Origin: Bacillota bacterium
GTDB taxonomy: Bacteria > Bacillota > Clostridia > Lachnospirales > Anaerotignaceae
Direction: 5' to 3'
Assembly: GCA_023413275.1 (NCBI GenBank)
Contig: JAEZPX010000202.1
Location: 1 to 28,615 of the forward strand
DNA length: 28,615 nucleotides
Shown here: positions 8,024 to 16,342 of the stretch, one piece after another
How the letters are laid out: every line of letters begins with the position of its first letter
How positions within the stretch are numbered: position 1 is the first letter of the stretch
Notes under the pieces: generated by a model
The model's input: only the letters and a program-made list of their open reading frames with translations
Databases searched by the model: none
Told to the model about the DNA's origin: nothing
Program-made: the position numbers and the translations under genes

Positions 8024-8794
8024 TCATCTTAAATTATTCACCAAATTTTGAATTTCATCTGTTGTCTGAATCACTCTAAGAGAATACTGATACGCCCTTT
8101 GCGCTTCAATGACCTTTACAAATTCCTTAGAGATATCCACATTTGAGCCCTCAAAGGCTCCGCTTGTTACCTTTGCTTCCACTAAAAAAGGTTTTCCGTT
8201 TTTTTCAACCGGTTCAAAGTTTGTATCCCCAATGCTTATCATGCCCTCAGTTCTGGGAAAATCAAACACAGCGGGCTTTGCATCTTCAATGGAAACCGTT
8301 TCACCATCCAGAGGGTTGCCGTCTTTATCTGTTTCTTCTTCCGTTAAATTTCCATCATTCGTTCTAATTTTAATGGGATTACCACTCTCACCAATAACAA
8401 AATAGCCCTCTTTTGACGTTAAATAAAAGCCGTCTTCTTTCTGGGACAAGACAAAGCTACCATTTGTAGTATAACAATACTTTTTTGTTTGGGGATTTTG
8501 AAGGGCAAAAAATCCTCGTCCTTCAATGGTAAAATCCAAATCTGAGGAAGATAAGTTCGTACTGCCTTTTTCGAAAGAAATACTGGTTCTATCCGCCTTT
8601 GTGCCACTGCCTACCTTTACATTAGATTCCAGACCATCTTTTCCTGCCATATTGTTGTACATCAAATCGGAAAAAGATTGATTTTTTGTTTTGTAACCGG
8701 CTGTATTCACATTTGCTATATTATTGGCAACCACATCCAGCTTTGTCTGTTGTGCAGCAGCTCCAACCTTACCATTATAAAATGACATTTCCAT
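8024..8794 (-). CDS. flgG: Flagellar hook-basal body (rod) protein, FlgG type
   Basis: A 256-residue rod/hook family protein. The N-terminal rod motif is LDVVANNIANVNTAGYKTKNQSFSD; the C-terminal motif is SNVDISKEFVKVIEAQRAYQYSLRVI. The middle carries DLDFTIEGRGFFAL, typical of FlgF/FlgG. The protein assembles as part of the distal rod. It lies downstream of a second family member, and the two together correspond to the flgF-flgG (flhO-flhP) pair of Firmicutes. Which one is F and which is G is assigned by order and by this one's better fit to the canonical C-terminal motif. AGGAG sits 8 nt before the ATG at 8794; the TTG at 8800 is too close to it. Confidence 0.88.
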   Translation of the reverse strand: MEMSFYNGKVGAAAQQTKLDVVANNIANVNTAGYKTKNQSFSDLMYNNMAGKDGLESNVKVGSGTKADRTSISFEKGSTNLSSSDLDFTIEGRGFFALQNPQTKKYCYTTNGSFVLSQKEDGFYLTSKEGYFVIGESGNPIKIRTNDGNLTEEETDKDGNPLDGETVSIEDAKPAVFDFPRTEGMISIGDTNFEPVEKNGKPFLVEAKVTSGAFEGSNVDISKEFVKVIEAQRAYQYSLRVIQTTDEIQNLVNNLR

Positions 8795-8887
8795 ACGCAA
8801 TTCTCCTTTGCAAATAAAACCATTGGCAATTCACAATCTGCCAATAGAAAACGTGAAAACAAGTTCTAAAACATTTATAATCCTTCT

Positions 8888-9634
8888 TTATACTCTGCCA
8901 AGTTCCGTTGTGGCTTTGGCTGCCATAGCATCATACATCTTCAGTATCTGGGCCGCACTTTGCAATGTTCTTTGGTTTACCAACATATCTGTCATCTCTC
9001 TGAGAGGATCCACATTGGAATTTTCAACATACTTCCACATAACAGTTGCATCTGTTTTTTGCACTGTTCCCCCAGAAAAAACACCCTCAGTAACCTTGCT
9101 CATATCCTCATAGTTTTCAAAATCCACAATTTTCAGCTTAGAAATCAGATTACCTGTAGCATCATAAATTCCGCCATCAGGCTCAACCTGAAAATCATCG
9201 GATTTAATCAGAATGGGCCCATTTGTACCACTTACACGGCCTATGCCCTGCAGCACCAAATATCCCTCTTGATCCAAGCTAAAAGAACCGTTACGGGTGT
9301 ATACCTTTTCTCCTTGTTTATCAATTTCAAAAAAGCCTTTCCCGTTAATTGCAAAATCCGATATTCCGCCTGTCTCCTCCCAACCACCATCAGAGAAGTC
9401 CGTCACCGTTTCATAAGGCACGGTAATCATGGAGGAATTGCCCAAAGGATTCCCTTCTGCACCTGTAATATTATTACCGGTTCTGGACATTACTGCGTCC
9501 TGAAATGTTCCTGAAACCATTTTATCTGACTTATAACCACTGGTGGAAACATTGGCTAAGTTATTACTCACAACATTTATATTTTTATTTTGGGTGAGCA
9601 TACTAGATGATAAATTATAAAACCCTTTAAACAT
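8888..9634 (-). CDS. flgF: Flagellar basal-body rod protein, FlgF type
   Basis: A 248-residue rod protein with the N-terminal motif INVVSNNLANVSTSGYKSDK, a central ISDFAINGKGFFEI segment and the C-terminal rod motif NSNVDPLREMTDMLVNQRTLQSAAQIL. A very strong ribosome binding site (GGAGGGGG) precedes the ATG at 9634. It follows the sigma factor gene by about 79 nt and precedes the FlgG-type gene by 93 nt. FlgF forms part of the proximal rod; the two rod proteins are homologous, so F and G names could be exchanged. Confidence 0.88.
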   Translation of the reverse strand: MFKGFYNLSSSMLTQNKNINVVSNNLANVSTSGYKSDKMVSGTFQDAVMSRTGNNITGAEGNPLGNSSMITVPYETVTDFSDGGWEETGGISDFAINGKGFFEIDKQGEKVYTRNGSFSLDQEGYLVLQGIGRVSGTNGPILIKSDDFQVEPDGGIYDATGNLISKLKIVDFENYEDMSKVTEGVFSGGTVQKTDATVMWKYVENSNVDPLREMTDMLVNQRTLQSAAQILKMYDAMAAKATTELGRV

Positions 9635-9713
9635 TTTCCCCCTCCTTCTAGAGCGTTTCTAATCCACTTTTTTATAAATCAACCTCTTATTTGTAGATAA
9701 GGCAAATTCTAAA

Positions 9714-9950
9714 CTATTCTTTCAAATACAGCCTAAGCTTTCTTAATGCATTAGAGTGTATCTGGGAAACCCTAGGCTCGCTGACACCTAAAACTGCCGC
9801 TATCTCTTTCATATTCAAATCCTGCACATAATGCAGTGAGACAACAAGCTTTTCTCTTTCTCTTAAGCTTTCCAAACCCATTTTTATTTCCCGCTCCAGC
9901 TCAACGCTATCAAGGTAATGCTCAGGCATGGTTTCCGTATTGGTGTTCAT
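9714..9950 (-). CDS. fliA: Flagellar sigma factor (sigma-28 family), region 4 fragment
   Basis: A 78-residue open frame with the sigma region 4 helix-turn-helix: LREREKLVVSLHYVQDLNMKEIAAVLGVSEPRVSQIHSNAL. Region 4 binds the -35 element. It lies in the same frame as the upstream sigma fragment, separated by one TGA at 9966-9968 and four codons. The ATG at 9950 has no proper ribosome binding site. A small hairpin (CATAA with TTATG, 9948-9962) even covers it, so expression would need coupling to termination 15 nt upstream. Read through the TGA, the joined frame (9714-10475) would encode 253 residues including the TGA position, the normal length of Firmicute SigD. The simplest reading is a nonsense mutation or base-call error; a true two-piece sigma factor is less likely. 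Confidence 0.85.
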   Translation of the reverse strand: MNTNTETMPEHYLDSVELEREIKMGLESLREREKLVVSLHYVQDLNMKEIAAVLGVSEPRVSQIHSNALRKLRLYLKE

Positions 9951-9965
9951 AACCTGATTATGATA

Positions 9966-10475
9966 TCAACCACTTTCCCCATCCTCCAATAACATCTCAA
10001 AGGATAGGACATTCATCAAATTGGTTCTACGTAAATCATCATAATATTTTTCAACAGTAACATTCAAATACTCTGCAACTTCCTCGTCAGAAGGCGCTCG
10101 TCCCAACTCTGTATACAAGGCACTGATTGCTTTATCAATATCCTTTGCCGCTTTTCTCACACTTCTGGGAACCCAATCATTTTTTCTTGCAATATCGATT
10201 ACGATCCCTCGCATGCGCTTGGCAATGAAACTTTCAAACTTCACATTTTTATCTATGTCAAATTTATCAATTGCATGCATCAAAGCAAGAACACCTTCAT
10301 TTATGATGTCATCTATTTGGGTAAAATCATGATAGACACCACGCATCTGAATTGCCACATTCTTTACGATATGTACATACCTTAAAACCAGCTCATTTTT
10401 AATCCCCAAATCACCGGTAGCCTTATATTCAGCAAAAAGCTCTTCATTTGTCATTTCATTGCGTTTTTTCTTCAA
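9966..10475 (-). CDS. fliA: Flagellar sigma factor (sigma-28 family), region 2-3 fragment ending at in-frame TGA
   Basis: A 169-residue fragment with sigma region 2 (ELVLRYVHIVKNVA, DDIINEGVLALMHAIDKFD, FESFIAKRMRGIVIDIARKNDWVPRSVR), which binds core RNA polymerase and the -10 element, and region 3 (ALYTELGRAPSDEEVAEYL). It ends in LLEDGESG at a TGA, exactly before the expected linker to region 4, which continues in the same frame in the next entry. The start is a TTG at 10475, 9 nt after AGGAG. The gene follows flhA by 17 nt. Sigma-28 transcribes late flagellar genes such as flagellin and motor or chemotaxis genes; with region 4 lost it should be inactive, which would block late gene expression unless the halves act together or the stop is read through. 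Confidence 0.9.
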   Translation of the reverse strand: MKKKRNEMTNEELFAEYKATGDLGIKNELVLRYVHIVKNVAIQMRGVYHDFTQIDDIINEGVLALMHAIDKFDIDKNVKFESFIAKRMRGIVIDIARKNDWVPRSVRKAAKDIDKAISALYTELGRAPSDEEVAEYLNVTVEKYYDDLRRTNLMNVLSFEMLLEDGESG

Positions 10476-10492
10476 TATGATTCGCTCCTATG

Positions 10493-12550
10493 TTATAAAA
10501 CAATATTTCCAATGGATTGAATTTGAACATTATTTGCTATTTCGTTAAAGGAAATAACACTGACATTGGGATAAAACTGCTCTATTAATCGATAGAAATA
10601 AACTCTTACCACATGGCTCGTCAATATTACAGGTTTGATTGAAATATCATTGAATTTTTTTACGTTTTCTGATACCTGCAATAGAACCTTCTGCAATACA
10701 TCAGGACTGAGCGAAAGATATATGCCATGCTCACTTTTCGCCATGCTTGAAACAATTAGCTTTTCAAGCTCTGCATCTAAGGTTATTACCTTCATTTGTC
10801 CACCTTCGCAGAACTTGCGGGTAATGGTACGCTTTAGAGCAACCCTTATATTTTCCGTAATCATATCTAAATCCTTGGTAGTTGAAGAAGAATCTACGAT
10901 GGTTTCAATAATCGTAACCAAATCCTTGATTGGCACACCTTCCTTTAGGAGGTTCGACAAAATTTTCTGGAAACTGCTGTAGGAAATAATATTTGGAAAG
11001 GTTTCCTCCACAAGTTCCGGTATACTTGCCTTTACGTTCTCAATCAACTGTAACACTTCTGCTCTGGAAAGCAACTCGTAGGAGTGCTTGGAAACCACTT
11101 CTGACATATGTGTCAGCATAACCGAAAGGGGGTCGATGACCGTGTAACCATAAATTTCAGCCAATTCCTTATTTTCAGGTAATATCCACTTACTGGGTAT
11201 TCCATAAGCTGGTTCAATGGTATCAATACCGTCAATTTCTCCTGCCAAATCAGAGGGTTCAATGGCCAGATAGTAGTCCACAAGAATTTCTCCTGAGGCT
11301 ATTTCTTCGCCTTTTATTTTAATGGAATATTCATTGGGATTCAGGGATGCACTATCCCGTAACCGAATGGAAGGAATGACAAACCCCATATCCTGAGCAT
11401 ACTGCCGTCGGAAAATTACAATTCTGTTGATTAGCTTTCCGCCTCCGGCATCATCCACCAAGGGAATCAGACTATATCCAAACTCCATTTCAATAGGTTC
11501 CACATTTAATAACGGATAAATATTGTTTACATCCTTGAAATAATCCTCTTCACTGGTCATCTGAGGAGGAAAATCTGCCTCCTGTGCCACAGCATCCTGA
11601 GCAATGGCAAGCTTCATATTCTTTCGTGAAAAATATCCTAAGGACAGCAGCATTGATGCGGTTAACAACAATGGAATGGTAGGCATTCCGGGAATCACCG
11701 AAATCAAGCCCACAATTGACCCACCCATGAGCATAGCCTGAGGCTGTGCCAAAAACTGAGTCGCCACATCAGTATTTAAACTTCCGTCTGATACTGCTCT
11801 CGTTACAATCATACCTGTAGCAGTTGAAATCAAAAGTGCAGGAATCTGAGAAACCAAACCATCACCAATGGTAGCAATGGAATAAACCTTTAATACCTCA
11901 GTAAAAGACATCCCCGATTGCACCAAACCAATAATAACACCGGCACAAAAGTTAATAACCGTAATGATAATAGACATTATGGCATCGCCTTTTACGATTT
12001 TGGTTGCACCATCCATTGCACCATAGAAATCCGCTTCTTTTTGGATTTTATATCTTCTGACCTTTGCTTCTGTCTCTGTAATCAGTCCTGAGTTTAAATC
12101 GGCATCAATCGCCATCTGTTTACCGGGCATTGCATCCAGTGTAAATCTTGCCGCAACCTCAGCAACACGTTCAGCACCCTTTGTAATTACAATAAATTGA
12201 ACAAGCACGATAATAATGAAAATGATCGTACCTACTATTACATTTCCTTGTAAAACAAAGGTACCCATGGCCTCAATAACCTGACCTGCTTCACCTTGTT
12301 TGGTGAGAATTAATCTGGTTGATGATATATTCAAACCAAGGCGAAACAGCGTTGTAATTAAAAGCAGCGATGGAAAAATGGAGAACTCCAAAGACTCCTT
12401 TATGTTCATTGTAATCAGCAGTATAATGAGGGATACTGAAATATTTATAATAAATAAAGTATCCAACATAAACGGCTTTAAAGGAATAAGCAACAGTAAT
12501 ACAATTAGGATTACAAACAAAGAAACTGAGTTTTGTAATAACTTTTTCAT
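10493..12550 (-). CDS. flhA: Flagellar export gate protein FlhA
   Basis: A 685-residue protein of normal family length. The N-terminal about 310 residues hold multiple membrane segments and the conserved FLRLGLNISSTRLIL-type and ERVAEVAARFTLDAMPGKQMAIDADLNSG motifs (the FHIPEP region). The rest is the cytoplasmic domain, which forms the nonameric docking ring for chaperone-substrate complexes, with YGYTVIDPLSVMLTHMSEVV and a C-terminal helix. It lies 18 nt after flhB in the usual flhB-flhA order. The start ATG at 12550 follows a moderate GTGAGA site. In most Firmicutes flhF and flhG come next; here a sigma factor gene follows instead. Confidence 0.97.
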   Translation of the reverse strand: MKKLLQNSVSLFVILIVLLLLIPLKPFMLDTLFIINISVSLIILLITMNIKESLEFSIFPSLLLITTLFRLGLNISSTRLILTKQGEAGQVIEAMGTFVLQGNVIVGTIIFIIIVLVQFIVITKGAERVAEVAARFTLDAMPGKQMAIDADLNSGLITETEAKVRRYKIQKEADFYGAMDGATKIVKGDAIMSIIITVINFCAGVIIGLVQSGMSFTEVLKVYSIATIGDGLVSQIPALLISTATGMIVTRAVSDGSLNTDVATQFLAQPQAMLMGGSIVGLISVIPGMPTIPLLLTASMLLSLGYFSRKNMKLAIAQDAVAQEADFPPQMTSEEDYFKDVNNIYPLLNVEPIEMEFGYSLIPLVDDAGGGKLINRIVIFRRQYAQDMGFVIPSIRLRDSASLNPNEYSIKIKGEEIASGEILVDYYLAIEPSDLAGEIDGIDTIEPAYGIPSKWILPENKELAEIYGYTVIDPLSVMLTHMSEVVSKHSYELLSRAEVLQLIENVKASIPELVEETFPNIISYSSFQKILSNLLKEGVPIKDLVTIIETIVDSSSTTKDLDMITENIRVALKRTITRKFCEGGQMKVITLDAELEKLIVSSMAKSEHGIYLSLSPDVLQKVLLQVSENVKKFNDISIKPVILTSHVVRVYFYRLIEQFYPNVSVISFNEIANNVQIQSIGNIVL

Positions 12551-12568
12551 ATCTCACACCATTTCAAG

Positions 12569-13633
12569 TTAAAGTAGCTTTTTATTTTTCAATTGATATA
12601 CATGTACCAAAATTTCCGCAACGGTGCCGTAAAAATCTGCGGGTATTTCTTGGTTCAAATCGGTCATTGCATATATGGCCCTTGCTAGGGGCTTATTCTC
12701 CAGAACATAAATATCGTTCTCTTCAGCCGTTTTTATAATTCGAAGCGCAACCTCATCTTGCCCCTTGGCAAGGAGTATGGGTGCGCTGTCTTTTTCTAAA
12801 TCATATTTTAAAGCAACTGCAAAATGGGTAGGATTTTTTATAACAACGTCCGCCTGGGGAACAGCCTGCATCATTCTTGACATGGCCATTTTCCGTTGTA
12901 CCTCTTTAATCTTGCCTTTAATTTGAGGGTCGCCTTCCATTTGCTTATATTCTTGTTTTAATTCGTGTTTAGACATCTTAATTTGTCGTTCATACTCCCA
13001 CCATTGAAAAAAATAATCCAATACGGAAATGGCTATAAAAGCCAGACAAATTTTGAATACAAGGGACATTGTCATGCTCAGCAACAATGCACAAGATGGA
13101 TAAACATCTCCTTGGATAGTTCGTGTAACTGATAATATACTTTTGGAAATAAAGGAATACAGCAGTACAATTAAAATGGTTATTTTTATAATTCCTTTTA
13201 TCACATCAAATAAGCTTTTTACAGAAAAGAGTTTTTTTATCCCTTGGAGGGGATTCATTCGACTAAATTTCGGTTTTAGACTGTCTGCAACAAAAATTGG
13301 CTTCGTTTGCGCAACGGTCGCAAGGATTGATAATGCAACAGAAATACAAATAATCGGTGCTGCAATTTGAAAAAAAGCAAGCATGGTTTCCTTAGATACT
13401 TCCATCGCAAAATCGTTGGTAATTTCCGTTTTGGTTTGGGCATACTGAAAGGCTTTATAAATAAACGTGTTTATGGTTTGTACCATCTGAGGGAAAAATA
13501 CTTTCAAAGCGAAGAAGGTTCCTATTAAGGATACAACAGCAATCACGTCCTTGCTGATTAAAACATTTCCCTTCTTACGCTCGTCCTTCCTTCGCTTGGG
13601 CGTGGCCTTCTCGGTTTTAGAATCTCCAGCCAA
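12569..13633 (-). CDS. flhB: Flagellar export switch protein FlhB
   Basis: A 354-residue protein. The N-terminal segment is basic (TEKATPKRRKDERKKGNV), followed by four membrane segments (about 30-210) and a cytoplasmic domain with the self-cleavage motif NPTH at residues 267-270. FlhB cleaves itself between Asn and Pro and, with FliK, switches export from hook to filament substrates. The start is a TTG at 13633 preceded by GGGGGGAG at good spacing; no ATG nearby has such a site. It lies between fliR and flhA as is standard. Confidence 0.97.
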   Translation of the reverse strand: MAGDSKTEKATPKRRKDERKKGNVLISKDVIAVVSLIGTFFALKVFFPQMVQTINTFIYKAFQYAQTKTEITNDFAMEVSKETMLAFFQIAAPIICISVALSILATVAQTKPIFVADSLKPKFSRMNPLQGIKKLFSVKSLFDVIKGIIKITILIVLLYSFISKSILSVTRTIQGDVYPSCALLLSMTMSLVFKICLAFIAISVLDYFFQWWEYERQIKMSKHELKQEYKQMEGDPQIKGKIKEVQRKMAMSRMMQAVPQADVVIKNPTHFAVALKYDLEKDSAPILLAKGQDEVALRIIKTAEENDIYVLENKPLARAIYAMTDLNQEIPADFYGTVAEILVHVYQLKNKKLL

Positions 13634-13710
13634 TGTTCTCCCCCCTTATACGAATCCTTATTTACGGGATATGCCTCCCAAATCATATCTATAGATTTGG
13701 CAAACCACTC

Positions 13711-14475
13711 TTAGCCCATTTGCATTAGAATCTGCCTTACGCTGTCCACCATCGTTATCACTAATGTATTCAAAAAATCCGCCATTGGCGAAAATATAAA
13801 CAGCATGGTCAACAATCCCACAAAAATTTTAAGCTGAATATCAACAACAAAAACATTAATTTGTGGAATGGCTCTCATCAAAATACCCATACCTACCGCG
13901 CACAAAAATTCGATTGCAATAACAGGAAATGCCATTTTCAAAGCCAGCTCACTGCATAACACAAAAGTATCCATTATGCCCTGGGATACATTTTGCCCTA
14001 ATACAATCTGTCCATAGGGCACCACTTGGGCGGAATTTAATAAAATATGTAAAATTGCTAAATGAGCATCCATAGCAAAAAACAAAAACATAAATAAAAT
14101 GTTGTAGTAGGTTGCGCTGAGTGCAATAGAGGTATTACTTTGGGCATCAAATATTTTTGACATAGAAAGCCCCAGCTGCATATCAATCATTTCACCTGCA
14201 AAAATAATGACAAATAAAAATAAACTGATTACAAAGCCAATGGCTGCTCCCGCCGCAAATTCCTTAATCAAGAGCACGGCGTACTCAAACATGCCCGAAA
14301 GTTCCATCTGTTGTTGAGGCAAAGAAGTAAATACAATCATAGCCAAAGCAAGAATCAATCCAGATTTCACAATACCAGGAATATTTTTCCTCCCAAAAAT
14401 AGGATTCAACAGAACAAATCCCGACATTCTCATTAATATAAACGAGAAGAAAACAAAGTTTTTATAATAATCCAT
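13711..14475 (-). CDS. fliR: Flagellar export gate protein FliR
   Basis: A 254-residue, strongly hydrophobic protein with about six membrane segments, starting MDYYKNFVFFSFILMRMSGF and containing the FliR signatures NPIFGRKNIPGIVKSGL and GEMIDMQLGLSMSKIFDAQ. FliR is one of the three core subunits (FliP5-FliQ4-FliR1) of the export gate helix at the centre of the basal body. It sits between fliQ (86 nt upstream) and flhB. Length is normal. Confidence 0.96.
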   Translation of the reverse strand: MDYYKNFVFFSFILMRMSGFVLLNPIFGRKNIPGIVKSGLILALAMIVFTSLPQQQMELSGMFEYAVLLIKEFAAGAAIGFVISLFLFVIIFAGEMIDMQLGLSMSKIFDAQSNTSIALSATYYNILFMFLFFAMDAHLAILHILLNSAQVVPYGQIVLGQNVSQGIMDTFVLCSELALKMAFPVIAIEFLCAVGMGILMRAIPQINVFVVDIQLKIFVGLLTMLFIFSPMADFLNTLVITMVDSVRQILMQMG

Positions 14476-14561
14476 CTGTTTCTCTTGCCTCCGAAATTAC
14501 ATTAGTGCAAAATGTATTTTCCTTTTCCCACTTTTGGTCTAAAAAACAACGCTAAAATGAA

Positions 14562-14819
14562 TTAAAGCATCAGTTTAAACACTTCATACACAAAATCCTG
14601 CAAAGTTTCCAGCATCCATGGCCCGCAAATAATACAAACAAACACAATTAGTAAAACCTTTGGAACAAAGGTAATTGTTTGTTCATGTATTTGAGTTGCC
14701 GCCTGTATGATTGATATAAAAACACCAATAATCATACTAAGTATCAGGATTGGGCCACCAATTTTCATTGCAACCATAATGGCTGAACGCATAATATCTA
14801 AAGCTTCTCCGTTTGTCAT
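14562..14819 (-). CDS. fliQ: Flagellar export gate protein FliQ
   Basis: An 85-residue protein with two membrane hairpin segments (AMKIGGPILILSMIIGVFISII and KVLLIVFVCIICGPWMLETL) separated by the conserved AATQIHEQTITFVPK loop. It is a gate subunit stacked around the FliP ring. It follows fliP by 15 nt, with GGAGGAT before the ATG at 14819, so it is clearly co-transcribed. Confidence 0.97.
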   Translation of the reverse strand: MTNGEALDIMRSAIMVAMKIGGPILILSMIIGVFISIIQAATQIHEQTITFVPKVLLIVFVCIICGPWMLETLQDFVYEVFKLML

Positions 14820-14834
14820 ATATTATCCTCCTGG

Positions 14835-15491
14835 CTAATTAAAGCTTTTAATCAAAGTAGAGAATAACAACTGCCACCCGTTTACCGTAATAAATAATAA
14901 TATTTTAAACGGCAGTGAAATCATCGCGGGAGGTAACATAATCATACCCATTGACATCAGTGTACTGGATACCACAATATCAATTAATAAAAAGGGAAGG
15001 AACAATAGGAAGCCCATAATAAAAGCACGCTTCAGCTCGCTTGTCATAAAGGAGGGGATTACAACCGTTAACGGCAAATCCTCATATTGATCCGTAATCT
15101 TCTCCCCTGAGAAATCCATGAACATATCTAAAGTTTCCTTTTCTGTTTGTTTCAGCATAAAGGTCTTCATGGGAACCGATGCTCGATCCAATGCCTCCTG
15201 CCCGGTGATTTGCTCATTTTTATAAGGTATGTAGGCCTCTTCATTAATTTGATTCAACACCGGGGACATAATGAAAAGCGTAAGAAACAAGGCAATACCC
15301 ACCAAAACTGTATTTGGCGGAGTCTGCTGCATGCCCAGCGCATTTCGCAAAAAAGACATCACAATAATAATTCTTGTGAATGACGTTGTCATAATAACAA
15401 TGGAAGGCAGCATTGTAAGAACAGTTATCATTAATATCATTTCTAATGATTGAATCTGTCCGCCGTTTATATTGATAAAAGCATCATTCAT
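14835..15491 (-). CDS. fliP: Flagellar export gate protein FliP
   Basis: A 218-residue protein with the FliP signatures SFTRIIIVMSFLRNALGMQQTPPN, PSFMTSELKRAFIMGFLLFLPFLLID and LMSMGMIMLPPAMISLPFK, with four membrane segments. FliP forms the pentameric core of the export gate. It begins close to the mature part, without the long cleaved leader of the proteobacterial protein, as in Bacillus. AGGGAG lies 7 nt before the ATG at 15491. Confidence 0.97.
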   Translation of the reverse strand: MNDAFININGGQIQSLEMILMITVLTMLPSIVIMTTSFTRIIIVMSFLRNALGMQQTPPNTVLVGIALFLTLFIMSPVLNQINEEAYIPYKNEQITGQEALDRASVPMKTFMLKQTEKETLDMFMDFSGEKITDQYEDLPLTVVIPSFMTSELKRAFIMGFLLFLPFLLIDIVVSSTLMSMGMIMLPPAMISLPFKILLFITVNGWQLLFSTLIKSFN

Positions 15492-15553
15492 GATAAACTC
15501 CCTCGTACACTAAATACATTTCATCCCCTGTGTTTCCTATGTATTCTTGAATT

Positions 15554-15886
15554 TTATTTCTTTTTACCAGGTAAATACTGAGACAAGATTTCCTTGAAGT
15601 CGTATTCGCCAATACTATGAAGCTCTTCTGTATTTTGAAAGGCCTCTTCGTCTACATTATCTAATTCTTTAATGAGTCCGACCCCATTGGGAGATAAAGA
15701 CAGCAAATAATAATTTTTCTGCACTTTTAAAACAACAACAGACTTATCCTGGGAAATGGATAATCTATCGACAATTTCCATGTGCCGTGAAGACCTGAAT
15801 TTCATTGTCTTCGTACCCACATATTTTGTAAACCAATAACTCAGAAATAAAATTAAGATAACAGATAAAAATGTCAAAAAAATCAT
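15554..15886 (-). CDS. fliO: Flagellar biosynthesis protein FliO/FliZ
   Basis: A 110-residue protein: an N-terminal membrane segment (IFLTFLSVILILFLSYWFT), a KYVGTKTMKFRSSRHMEIVDRLSI linker and a small cytoplasmic domain (KSVVVLKVQKNYYLLSLS, GLIKEL). FliO helps assemble the FliP ring and is encoded just before fliP. The ATG at 15886 lies about 20 nt from the strong GGAGGAGAG site. A CTG at 15907, in frame and 4 nt after that site, would add seven residues (LIFEDFF) and is a credible non-standard start. Confidence 0.85.
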   Translation of the reverse strand: MIFLTFLSVILILFLSYWFTKYVGTKTMKFRSSRHMEIVDRLSISQDKSVVVLKVQKNYYLLSLSPNGVGLIKELDNVDEEAFQNTEELHSIGEYDFKEILSQYLPGKKK

Positions 15887-15925
15887 AAAAAAATCTTCAA
15901 AAATCAGACTCTCCTCCTGTCCAGC

Positions 15926-16285
15926 TTACCCCAGTACAGTTGTTACTGTCTTCAAAATTCTATCCGGTTTAAAAGGCTTAACAATAAAATCTTTAGCACC
16001 GGATTTAATTGCTTCAATTACCATTGCTTCCTGACCCATAGCAGAACACATAACCACATTTGCAGTAGGATCTAATTGTTTGATTGCCTTTAGCGCACCC
16101 AAACCATCCATGTTAGGCATGGTAATATCCATAATTACCAAGTCAGGATGAATTTCTGAATATTTTGCAACCGCCTCAACACCGTCTGCCGCTTCGTAGA
16201 TGTCACTATAACCATTTTTAGTCAGTGCATCCTTAATCATCATTCTCATGAAAGAAGCGTCATCCACCAATAAAATTTTAGCCAT
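15926..16285 (-). CDS. cheY: Chemotaxis response regulator CheY
   Basis: A 119-residue single receiver domain. Asp8 and Asp9 (LLVDDAS), the phospho-acceptor Asp53 (LVIMDITMPNMDG), VVMCSAMGQ and the Lys in DFIVKPFKP are all present. CheY-P from CheA binds the switch proteins FliM/FliY to bias rotation. Its place between fliY and fliO is usual in Firmicutes. The ATG at 16285 lies 9 nt after AAAGGA; the ATG at 16294 would be too close to that site. Confidence 0.95.
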   Translation of the reverse strand: MAKILLVDDASFMRMMIKDALTKNGYSDIYEAADGVEAVAKYSEIHPDLVIMDITMPNMDGLGALKAIKQLDPTANVVMCSAMGQEAMVIEAIKSGAKDFIVKPFKPDRILKTVTTVLG

Positions 16286-16342
16286 TATAACCATTCCTTT
16301 CTTTTCCTATCTTTTTTCGTATTTTCTATTGTCATATTGAAC

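Noticed and set aside
8960..9514. 184-codon open frame on the + strand opposite flgF
   Set aside because: It is antisense to a clear rod-protein gene, lacks a ribosome binding site and shows no protein-like pattern.
9948..9968. Selenocysteine insertion at the TGA in the sigma factor
   Set aside because: The downstream hairpin is only five AT-rich pairs and too close to the TGA for a bacterial SECIS, and a selenocysteine in a sigma factor linker has no functional logic.
9714..10475. Frameshift as the cause of the split sigma factor
   Set aside because: Both fragments are in the same frame, so only the TGA separates them; no insertion or deletion is needed.
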